Source: Temnopleurus reevesii (Eukaryota > Echinodermata > Echinoidea > Temnopleuroida > Temnopleuridae). From it: 64,000 bases of DNA. Every line of letters starts with the position of its first letter. Within the stretch, counting starts at the first letter, position 1. The notes below the pieces were generated by a model. It did not search any database. It was not told the DNA's origin and saw nothing but the letters and a program-made list of their open reading frames with translations. Positions 38,165 to 49,700 of the stretch are shown here, in pieces. Position numbers and translations under genes: made by a program. The stretch covers positions 98,432-162,431 of the forward strand of contig BQKZ01000037.1 in assembly GCA_036244855.1 (NCBI GenBank), in the 5' to 3' direction.

Positions 38165-38570
38165 TGTCTGGAGATGACATGAAAAACATGGGGAAAGAGA
38201 CAGGGAATGAGGGAGAGGGGGTAAGGGGGCAGGGAAAAGAGAAGAAGTAAAAGACATAGAAGTGGAAAGCAGAGGAAGAGACCAAAGGGGAAAGAGGGAA
38301 AGGAAAAGAAGAGGAGAACAAGTGAAAAAGATAGAAGAGGAGAAAGAAAGATATAGAAGAGAAGAAAGAAAGAGATAGAAGAGGAGAAAGAGAGAAAACA
38401 AAAAAAGAGAAAGACAGAAAGAAATAGAAGAGAAAGATAGACGAGGAGAAAGAGCAAAAAAATGTAGAAGAGAACGATAGAAAGAGAGAGAAGAAGAGAA
38501 GATAGAGAGAAAGAGATTAAAGAGGAGAAAGAGAGAGGAAGAGATAGAGGAAGAGTAAAATGAGAGAAGG
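38165..38570. repeat. GA-rich purine tract
   Basis: About 400 bp rich in GAGAAAGA and AGATAGAAGAGGAGAAAGA units. The latter unit of about 27 bp recurs several times (about 38320-38400), so part of it is a minisatellite. Minus-strand Ser/Leu/Phe-rich frames here are artefacts. Confidence 0.85.
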
Positions 38571-38904
38571 AGTCTTCAGTCTTGGCCACAAAAATCTTGC
38601 TTTGACTCCTGGACATAAATAATTGCAAAAAAAACCAAAAACATTTGAACTGTATGGAAGCCTGAATTAAAGAAAAATACATCATTTGTGTTCAATTAAT
38701 CTTTCGTTCATTGCAAGTTAGAGAGTTCACATCAAATTCATTTCTATAATTTCCCAATGCTATGAGCATTGAGGACCCAGTCAACAAATGACCTCATGTA
38801 GGACATCATGGTCAAGTGCAAGGTCTGATTACACAAGACTAGCAAAGGCTCAAAGGGGTGATCGTATGTTTTGCGGTTTCTACAAGTTTTGCTTCACTTT
38901 GTCT

Positions 38905-38941
38905 GCGCCTGGTGGGAGGGGAGGGGAGGGGGCAGGGGAGA
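38905..38941 (+). other. G-run cluster, possible G-quadruplex
   Basis: Six runs of three to five G within about 35 bases, each separated by one to two bases. Confidence 0.5.
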
Positions 38942-38999
38942 AGACGTGGCAATATCTCATTCATAAAGAAAATTATCTGGGTTGATGAATTGGAGAATA

Positions 39000-41900
39000 G
39001 TATAAAGCATACTCTGATTTACAGGCCCTTTAGAAAAGGATAGAATATCTGTTATGATCCATGTCTCTAAACATTCACATCCCACCCCCTTATAGTCAAG
39101 GGGTGGGGGTAAAATCATTAGACTCCTTCATTAAACGCTTGGGTATTTCCCTTATGGGTGGGATTGACAAATTAAAGAAAATATTAGAATTGATATTATA
39201 GACCGAGATATATTGGTCAATTATTCAAATATTAATAATCCTCTGATTTAGGTTTTATTAAAGCCATAATATGACAAGTTGGGAATAAATGGACTGAAGA
39301 CTCATAAAGAGAAGGGCCAAGGAGTGAAAACTAAGGCATTGCACACACTATTCCAATTAAAAAGATACTACAAATACAGGTTATTACATAAACTAATGCT
39401 TAAATGTTATTGCATATGTTCATAATTTCAACCTGCATCAAAGATTGTTAGTAATATGGGACTCAACTGAGCCAAACCAAGGTGCTCAAACCTTGAAGCA
39501 GAAGTGTAAAAGCCATCATATGAACAGTAACCTTGCAAACAGGTATACTACAATACAAAGAATCGTGGGATGACACCATACATACTAACGATCACATTGA
39601 AATAATAGACATAAAACACATTTCAATAGCATGTCCATATACTGGTCGCTACGTCAGGCATTCTTTGCGTTCATGCAGCAATCCCTTGTTTCTTTGTCAG
39701 CTCGTAAAGACACTGATGATTTATCCCTATCTCGTAACACAATTTTAGAGCCCTGCAATCTGATACAATAATGATAATTGAACTTTACATGACACCCTCA
39801 GCACATTAACGAGTGATACGACTGAAAGGTAAACTAGGGGTCAGGAAGGACAATGTGTTCCCAAGTAATTAATATCTTTATTAGCCATCCACTTGGGAAA
39901 AACATGACTATATATATGTTTTATTGCTGTATTTACCTTAAACCCGATTTATGGATTATGACAGATGAAAAAGATCAGTGCTATTGAATCAGACTCCCAT
40001 CCCAATAACAATATTAGCACATGAAAAATAAAAGAAAAATATGAAAAAATATATATATAATACAAGCTAAATTTAATAAAAATGAAATGTCAACAATTAT
40101 ATCAATCAGAATTAAGATAGGAAAACAAATATGGCTGACAAACCAATACCTTTCAATTACGATGTCTTTGCTCCTAAAAATCTTTTAAATCCCTTATTCT
40201 AAATCTACTTTCAAAATGAGAAGGAAAAAACTGCACATGGAACAGATCAGGTGGGACGACATCAGATTTCATCTAATTACTCATTTAAAGTTTGTTCAAT
40301 TTTGTGCAAATTGATTTTCTATTTTTATCAGAACTGAAAGTTCAGTTTCACTAGCAATGCTATATCTATCATCTTAACTTTGAGTAACCTCTTGTTTTTT
40401 AAATAAACACACACATATGATTTATGTTGAGCATCAAAAAAATGAAATCATGCATTTTTTCACAAAAGAAATCAATATCTTAATCTTGTAATTCATCCCA
40501 ATCCCAAAAATACATCTGAAAACCATGACTCAAAAAGGTTGCTTGCCTTTTATTTAGAGTTGACGGTGGGGTTTAAGAGCACATTGTGAGCAGCTTTTAT
40601 TTTTGTTCCACTAAAAATAATCTCAGATCAAACATGAATGCAATAAAGTATTGATTTTTGGATAATATTGAATTGAACCTTGTTCATCATCAATAGTGTC
40701 TGTCTGTCAATTACACACATTAATGACTTTGAGCAAACATCAATAAATACTTCTAACCTCAAAAATAAGCTTTTGGTTAATTATCCTTTTCAGGGGTTCA
40801 TTCAAAATTGCACGTAATTCTCTAATCATTCAGCCCGACTTTCACACAGGGAGGAAAACAATTGGAAATCGGCGATGAGCTAATCAACTACTTTTCAAAT
40901 CCAGCAATCCAGGAATCCAGCATTCGTTACACAGAATGAATGAGGAGTTGTCTGTCAAATTTGCCAATTGTAAGGATCCCCATCACACGCAGGGATCATG
41001 AAAACATTAAAATTGTGAAACATCACCACTTTTGAACGAATTGTCTGATTTCCATCATATTTCCATTTTTTCATCACGAACGTTCCTGGGGTGGATTCTC
41101 TTTTGAGTATTATGGTTGTTTCATTAATTAAATCATTTGATTTACACTCATCATCTCATTGTCCATTTTGAAATGTCTTTCATCTTTTACGTTCCTTTTA
41201 TCTATATCATGATTTATCTTAATCACCAAGAGGGCGTGAATTCTGTTATCCATCACAACTAAAAAGGAGAAGAACATTTGTATATTTCCTTAAAAGTAAT
41301 GCTTTTTGACAAAATAGAAGACATAAAAAGACTGACGATAGAGGGCGATGACGGAATGGTCATTGACCCAGCCTTTTGAAAAAGCAAGATACCACCCCCC
41401 CCCCCTCCCATTTCTGGGGTTATCCATTCTCAGGCTAAAACACTCTCTACCACAACCCTTCGCCACTCTGGATTCAATTCCACTTCTTTAACACTTGTTT
41501 TCACCACAATCGCCACTCTTCAGATATCTCAATACATTCTGCCATGTTCGATTACTTGTTTCTCCGAATCATCCATACCTGTAATGGAGAATAAAGAATA
41601 TTTCTTGAGCATTTCCCTCTCATAACAAGTCTATATTCACGCAAGTAAAATTCTTCCTAAGTTTTAAGATGAATTCATGATGGTGTGTTCCCATTATTTG
41701 GGGAGAAATGATGCTATGATTTTTCCCTGACTGGAAAATCCAAAAAGAATGTTTTGGTATAGTGGGAACCCTGGTTACCCGTTTGCATCATCATCTCTTT
41801 CAAGTTGATTTCCCATTCTTTTCTTTCCTTCAATTAAATTTTTTCTCACTTTTTCTACAAATACAATCATGTCGCTTAAAACATGTCTATACATCATTTT

Positions 41901-42700
41901 CAGGTTCTCTTTTGAAGTGAAAAGAACTCATCATGTCCACACATCTTGTTTCCTGAGACTTCTATATATAAAGAAAATAAAATGGTCACCGGAAATAGGA
42001 GTAGTCTGATTACAAACTCAACTTTCCAAGCCTACGTTCAACCAGCCAACCACAGAATCAATACTCTCAGCTAAGCACATTTGGTTACCCTCTTAAAAAG
42101 GCCCCGTAAGATTCAAATGAGTCTTCGGTTCAACAGACGAATACTGGTAAACTCTGCGGCAGCTTCTTTGGCTCGTGTTATTGACCGATAGGATAACCAC
42201 CCTTCAAGAAAAACGAACAAGAACGAGTGCTTGGATAAACTGGATAGATTGAATGAAATACGAGAGTGATAATAACTTTAAAATTTGTGGTTTGGGATTT
42301 CCTCCGCTTCTATCCTTAGAGCTTTGAGTCCTTAGATAGTGGCCGGGAGCAAAATTATGTGTTTGGTGACTTTCCTGTTTTTCTTAATAAAACATCACAG
42401 TTTTGTTTAAGTACAATAAGTCCACATGGAAAGTAATAGTCCTATTGGTTGAAAGTGAATGAGATTACAATTGAACTCAACAAGTGACAGTTGCTCTTCA
42501 CTTCAAATCTGCAGGGTGAATATTGATCACCAATGCATTTCCTTTTTGTTATTGAAACTTTTTATTTAAGAGCTCAACATGTATTGTTCTGATGAAATGA
42601 CAAAGAGATGATATCCATATTCCCATTTATAGAAATCACCATATTCGCATTTATACCCCCCTCTCTCTATATACTTATCACCATCTCTCTTTCTTCCCTT
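39000..42700. other. Non-coding stretch
   Basis: AT-rich with no supported exon. On the minus strand a strong acceptor-like sequence (TTCTTTATTCTCCATTACAG, about 41600-41581) is followed by an ATG and a short frame (MDDSEKQ) before a GTAATC. This is a possible 5' exon of the same minus-strand gene but cannot be confirmed. Confidence 0.4.
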
Positions 42701-42740
42701 TCAATATGCAATCATTTACATGTACCTCCCTCCCTTCAAT

Positions 42741-42976
42741 CCCCCCCCCCCCCCCCCCCCCCCCNNNNNNNNNNNNNNNNNNNNNNNNNNNNNNNNNNNN
42801 NNNNNNNNNNNNNNNNNNNNNNNNNNNNNNNNNNNNNNNNNNNNNNNNNNNNNNNNNNNNNNNNNNNNNNNNNNNNNNNNNNNNNNNNNNNNNNNNNNNN
42901 NNNNNNNNNNNNNNNNNNNNNNNNNNNNNNNNNNNNNNNNNNNNNNNNNNNNNNNNNNNNNNNCCCCCCCCCCCCC
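42741..42976. other. Assembly gap inside a poly-C run
   Basis: Twenty-four C, then 199 N (42765-42963), then thirteen C. AAT-C borders occur on both sides. The gap is probably a sequencing failure in a homopolymer, and its true length is unknown. Frames that read through it are invalid. Confidence 0.98.
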
Positions 42977-43124
42977 AATCCCACCCCTCTTTCTCCTTTC
43001 TCCCTTCATCCTCTTCCTACTCATCCACTCTCCTTTCCATGCTCTCTCACTCACAAGCTCTCCCTTTCACCTCTCTCACTATCCCTCCCTCGTATACATG
43101 ACACTTGCATTATACCATGCATGG

Positions 43125-43235
43125 TTATACTACACGTGCAGAAATCATGTATGTGCGGCTAGCTAACATTAATGTGCAGTGTAAAATGAGAGATGGTTCG
43201 CCTGCACATGATTCTCTGCGAAAAATCGCCGCCAT
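43125..43235 (-). CDS. Possible start exon at a perfect YY1 motif
   Basis: On the minus strand CCAAGATGGCGGCG contains a full YY1 consensus overlapping an ATG with A at -3 and G at +4. It opens a 36-codon frame (MAAIFRRESC…) to TAA at 43127-43125. The flanking 130 bp has raised CpG. The frame is too short for a usual protein, so it is either a first exon with an unseen donor (GTATAA at its end is possible), a small ORF or a chance match. It lies 6.9 kb upstream of the CpG block of the minus-strand gene and could be an alternative promoter for it. Confidence 0.3.
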   Translation of the reverse strand: MAAIFRRESCAGEPSLILHCTLMLASRTYMISARVV

Positions 43236-43329
43236 CTTGGATAACATGTGTTTCCACAACAGGTTCCCGTGTGTTCCGCAAATGGGAGTAGCACAAATCG
43301 CAGGAATGTGTAAATTTTAGGTTTTAGCA

Positions 43330-46300
43330 TTAAAAAATATCATTCAATTAATGCAGATGATACATGCAAATCCCTATTAAAGGAAACCTGAAATTACAAC
43401 AACAACCCAAAACTATATGTTCTCAAATTATTCTGCAACAAACATTTTTCCAGAATGTTGCTCATTCAAAGCTTTTCAAAGCTAATATTTTCTCTGAACG
43501 CCTTGAGCATTTAATTAGAATGGAGAGTGCGCATATATAAGATCCAAATATATCATTATTATCATTGTTATTAAAACCATTATTATAAGCATATCAATAT
43601 CTCTGGTTTCTCACTTTGGTTCTAATTGTCACTGCCCATGCATATCAGTCAGGAACATAAATGTCAAATCGATAGCCTTGACCGAAACTATCCATAAAGT
43701 CCAAGCCAGAGAATAAATCCTAGCGTTGTGTCGTTAAAGTCAAGTCCTGGCATATTACTATCAATGGAAGAAAAGACAGGGTACCTGTGTTCACATTAAA
43801 TGCAGTCTACTGTATCTAAATAAAAGACCCTCCTTCCCCCTTTCTCGGTCTTTACTTTTCTTAATTTTTTTTTAAATATTACATTTACATGGCAATTCTA
43901 GTATCGATATTATACATATATTGCTTTTCCAACACATGTATTGCCAGTGTAAAGGAAATATTGTGCCACACACTGAAACAAATCAAACTTCTAAGAAGTT
44001 TTTAACATGCCATATCTACAAGCACAATGGGGATGAACTGCAATGCTTCTACATCAAATATATTCACAGATGTCTACTATTATAAACATCAATATTTAGA
44101 GACTGATTCGTTGATACAAGCTCGATTCTCAAACGAAAAGCAATGACAGCCATAAGTGTCAAAGATAGTAGGCCTAATGAAAGTAGAAGAGAAGATTTGC
44201 CAGTGAATATAGGCAATGATATTTCATTAGCTTTTGCTCTTAAATATTTTGGAACGCCTCTTTTGATGCACGACACTTAACCAGACCGGACCAATTATGT
44301 TAAAAACTATAAATAATGGCATACATCAGAGATCTGGAACTTCATATCAACACATTGTGTCTACATTACAGATCACATGTTGAAATAATGTAAATGAGAA
44401 TGTAAATGAGAATAAATGATCGTGATGAAAAGGAAATGCAATATAATCCTCAGTTCATTCCTTGCATAGGTCGATGCCTCCTAGTCAGATATGGCCGATA
44501 AAGTCAACGAGAGGTCGGGGCAAGTTCAAAAGTAGTATTTTATTACTCATGTTTGTCTCTAAATGATAAATCTTGAAAGATTGAGGGGCTTAATGAGGCT
44601 GATTACACATTTCATTGAGTTCATCATTCACAATGTGGTAGTCTGCTTCATGAGACAACTGCAAGGAGACAGTCCAAATCATAAATTGATAATGGTTGCT
44701 CGAGACCGCTCACAATTACAAAGTCAAGTATTGAAGAAAGATGCTTTGAAGCGAGTCCCCATCCGCAGCAGGATCGTCATATCATTTACAATTCAAAGAT
44801 TCACAATATTGAACATGTTGTCTGATCTTTCTCAAGATTTTACAGTTTGTTCATCTAGTATTTCTTCATTTAATAAAAAATCAAAATGATTCCAGAGGTA
44901 GGTTCCCATTTAATGACTAATATGAAACAGCAACTCTGATTGATTGATTGATTGGTGACTGGACAGTCTATTGGACAAAATACGCAAGCACTGAAGATCT
45001 TGATTGGCCGTTTTCATAAGTGATACAGGACTTTGATCTAGAATATATTTCAGGGTAAAAATTGTCCAGCATATTAAGTATCAAAATAAAGATCATGATA
45101 GAAACAGGAAATGAAGCTAATTCACATTTACTTGTACACTACATCAGCACATATTTTCAGAGTATTAATTGGCTTATCAGTCATACATTTCCCATTTCCA
45201 ATGGCCATTTTGGTGGATAGTCTTCATACCTTATGGTGTTAATCTTATTAACACAAACTTTCTAATCTTTGTTACCAACAAGATTTACTTCAACCTATTT
45301 CTGGTTGCATCAAACTGGTGGAGTCTTTAACGATCAGGTAGGTCTAAAAACAGGCTCTCAAGTCCACCGAGGTATTTCCGTCTTAGATGAGATATAAATG
45401 CTCTCGGGTGACCTTCCAGTGACCTCATATGACTGGTTACTTCCTGTTCGCTTTGGATCATATCAATTCTTTGGAGGGGTATATCAAGGATGGTCGACAT
45501 TTGATGTACTGGTGCTTGTATTGTTTTCAACTAATTCCTGTTCCTTTTGGTTTCTTTGCTTTTGTGAAGTTCAAAACTAAAAAAGTCTCTTGAGTGCTTG
45601 GGTTAAAAGCACATGTCAGATATTGATTGACACCCAATGCTTTTTCCACTTTTTCTATAACTGACATTTGATGCTTATTTCCTACCAATTGAGTAACCCC
45701 ATTCAAACATAATTTTATTTTAAAATGTCTCTTGATGAATGACCAGAGATAATTCTATGTGCGATCAAGGGCTATTTTAAAGCCGCTCTAGACCATTCAT
45801 CAAAATATCATTCAAATTCTTACCTAATTACAGAATAAAATGAGGGAAGGATAAAATACAGGATGAATTATTCAATGGATTAGGCCTACATTTACAAGCT
45901 CTTTCTTGGACAAGTTAAAGTTCTGATTCAATGGTATCACATACCTTGTGTCACTAAATTTTAGATATGTAGAAGAGATTGAGGAGCATTAATTTCAGTG
46001 ATGCCATTTAAAAAAATTAAATAATTTGATACAATGTGCACCAGATTATGTAAAATCTTCATATAGGTAAGCTTTAAGCAATGCGTCCCCACCGGGCATG
46101 AATTTTCATCGTACAACCGCGCTAGACAACCTGGCAATTTTGATCAGATAACTGCGATGCTTAATCTGACCAACCGGCAGATATTATAGGTGGTTTGATT
46201 TATATAGAACCACTCCATGACAACCTTCTCTTTTCTATTTTCAGCCATAATAGAACTGGCTTGGAATTCTTACTCAATTTATAACAGAGCTAAAAGTCCA

Positions 46301-46500
46301 ACACGGCACACAGGTTGAAGTGGTCCACAGTTTGGAGCACTCCCAAACCACTTTTGTCTTCGGACTGTCTCTTGGTACATGCTTATAATGACAGCGAGAA
46401 TGGGCCCATGGACAAAAGGGGTCACAGATACAACTTCTATATTCTTATTCTTATATCAAAATTTGTGAGTCAACATGATTGAATATCTAGTCTGCAACCA
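43330..46500. other. Non-coding stretch
   Basis: Two open frames stand out, 44563-44889 (+) and 45327-45530 (-, ending LRRKYLGGLESLFLDLPDR). Neither has splice sites or a recognised family. Otherwise AT-rich. Confidence 0.45.
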
Positions 46501-46522
46501 CACACATGAATTCATCATTCTG

Positions 46523-46735
46523 AACGGCTTTTATATAGCGCTTATCAACTGTTCATGAGAATTCCCTAAGCGCTCTACAATTGCAGCATTATTACACCGG
46601 CTTTAGCAGTAATAGATCAGTGCTGTACAGTACAGTACAAACAGGAAAAACTGTGACTGAAAAGAGAGTCTAGCACAACTCCGAGCTAGCCAATTGTAGG
46701 TGTTCAAATCTGTGATGTTGCCCACCAGACATATT
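46523..46735 (+). mobile_element. SINE-like dispersed repeat fragment
   Basis: The block TTATATAGCGCTTATCAACT, a short spacer, then AAGCGCTCTACAATTGCAGC resembles a repeat tail I know from many marine invertebrate genomes. No tRNA boxes are clear here, so the class is uncertain. Confidence 0.5.
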
Positions 46736-46739
46736 TTTC

Positions 46740-49700
46740 CCAATGGTAACTAGAATGGGTCTGCACTTACAGACTACTTGACACACTGCTCTTGCACTTA
46801 ATGGTCTTCTAATCCAGACTCCAATTCGTCTAAGAGCAGAGCAACATTGGCTTCATTGTTTTCTCAAATCAGGATGCAAAGGCTTTGTTTTAATTCTAAT
46901 ATCAAAATATTAATAACTTTGATCTTAACTTCATCCTCCCTCCCACACAGATAATCAATTTCTCTCATTTGCAAATATTGTTGGCATTTCAATGCATCTT
47001 TGCATTGCATCTTCGCATTCAAGAAATTCCTTATCCACTTGAGTTCGACATCTTCGTCAGTTACTTAATAGGTTCATTGTTGTTTCTATTTGAAATCTAT
47101 TTGATAATCATTTTATTAACAATTGTTTTTTTAATAAGCAGAAAAAAACTAATTGATAGCCTAAGCAAAACTAGCCTCATCCTCACATCATACGAACATT
47201 TATTAGGATTCCGTTAGGCCTACTGATTGCCCTACCCTACACAGACAAGAAAGGGAGCAAGGGGAGAAATAAATGGTCTTTCGCTTCATCATTTGCCCTT
47301 CATGTCTGACAAGGGCAATTACCAGAGTCTGACCTGAAGACTATACATTGACCATGTCACATGACCTCCACATTGGGCCATTAAACCAAGTCCACCTGGG
47401 GGGAATTCTTGACCATGCTCACTTCCACTGGACAGGCTCAAGTTGCAAATGACCATGGGCACTCCACAAGAATTTGGCGCATTTCTGACCAGACACAACA
47501 ACTGCAAGCTAGTCTCCTCAATTCAGCCTTTATATTAAAAGAGTTTATTAGATGTAAAATAATGTTTAGGCATCAGTAATTTGCCCAATTCAACATTGGT
47601 TACTAATTCTTCTTAACAAATAAAATTTGTCATGCAATTATAAAAAACAAAACAAACAACAAAAAAAAAAGAAATGTGAAAAAATATATCTATGTTAAAA
47701 CAATTATTTGGTTTTATTCAGGCTTTTCAAATTCTTGAAATTGAAAAAAAAATCTGAACTAAACCCATGATTAATCCCCTCAATAAAATGTGGAAAGCAG
47801 TATCAATTATGTTTGGATGAATAAAAAAAAACACAATGCAAACATTTAGAGAATGGACAATTTCAGACTTTCATCAAATATTTTTGGAAAAATAAGCCGG
47901 GATTCATATATTTATAGGCCAATTTCCAAACCAGGTTCTCTGTATACTTGGGAAAGGGACTCTTTGGGAGTAAACAAGATGGTGAAATGATATAGCAAAA
48001 GATGGAAGACTTTAGAAACTGGGTGGAGGCCATCAAATGTCATCAGACATCTTGGCATTTTGGTCAGTCAACGGACTTAAAAAGATAGAAAGGCTTTTTT
48101 TAGGCATGCTAAAGTGAGACTATCTGACCAGTCAGTGTAGACTCCCTCAGGCCATCCTGACCCCAAATGACCAATAAGCAAGGTCATAGACCTTTAGATA
48201 GTCTTCTTTACAGCCAAGTCATTCAATATCTCAATGTCAAGTTTGTAAAGACTAGCCTTTGTTCAAGTCAATACATTTTTTGATAAAAATTTTGCCAGCT
48301 TGAATATTCAGAAATACTTGCATTGGAAACTTTAGGTATGAATGATGAAATCAAGATATAAATAGGAAAACATTAGATTTTTCCTCTACATGCATCCATT
48401 ATGAACGAGACACATAAAATTGTATCAAATATTATGGATACAGACGAATTCTGAATTATTCATAGAACTCTATACTAATCAGGCTATAATAATCATTTAT
48501 TAGCTACCTGTGCATTATACCTATTCTATGAATCAATAAATAATACATTTCCGTCTTCCAATGCCAATAATATCATTGTTAACCAGACATTAATGATTCA
48601 TCCTGCACAAATAGTGCAATATTTCCAGCAGTTGGAGATCTGTTAGTCATTTACCTTTAGTATTACCATGGACTTACAAGCCATGAACTTCCTTCATTTG
48701 AAGTGGAACATCCAATCATGAATTTGAAATTTGCAACCCAAGGCAGAAAGAAAAGTTGATCTCGATCAAAAATGTAAATCATCTTGGTCAGATCTTGGTT
48801 CAAGCTGAAAGATCCGTTATGAAAAGTTGCATAATACAGAGCTGAAAATGTTATCAGAGGATCTCTAAAATTAAAGACATGGATCATTGGTAGTCCATGT
48901 ATATTAAGTACTTGGAACTATACAAGATTTGTACAGTAGCTTCTGAAGCATAAAAATGACAATAGATTTGCTAGCATTTGATCAATCTGTCTGGACTTAT
49001 CTCATTACAAAAATTGCGGTAATACTTCCCATCACGGTCGTCAATCTAAATACATTACTTTTTTTTTATCCTCAGCTCAGCTCTTGGCCAAAAAAATATA
49101 ACCCTGGCACCTAGAGAAGTGAAATCCGCACAACCAAATTCAGATATTTGATATAAGAACTAAAAGAATCAGAAATGGGGTTTGTATATCTAGCTATCAA
49201 TGCCAATTATAACCTCTCTTTTACATTTCCTACATCAAATGTAACAAGTGAGCCGTCAAAGACTAAGCCCTTGTATGTCCAGAAGCGATACAAGTGTGAC
49301 CCATGTCCTAACCACATTTCATTTCTAGGTCAACAGTAATTTTTCTTGACCCATTAATCTTTCTTGACCCATAAATGACTGCCCAATATTGAGAGCAGAT
49401 GGAAGGAAAAATAAGCAACCATCCCATCATCCACCATCGCCATCAACCTCACTTTCATGAATGGAGATGTCGAAACGGATTTGTCCGGAAGCCTCATGCA
49501 AGCTGCCATGTGGTCAGTCTTTGTTTACTTAAACTTAAAACTTTAATCAGGTTTTCTTTTTTCATCAAAAATAGGCCAAGTCCATTTTACTTGACCCAAA
49601 TGTCCCTATTTGGGCAAATACTGACCGGTCATCCAGACTTTTTCTCCTCCCGTCGAAACAAAGGGTCAGCATGGGGGTACGGCCCAATATGTTCTACCCC

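Noticed and set aside
38120..38685. 175-codon Ser/Leu/Phe-rich minus-strand frame
   Set aside because: Reverse reading of the GA-rich tract.
42608..43166. Frames reading through the gap
   Set aside because: They include 199 unknown bases and poly-C.
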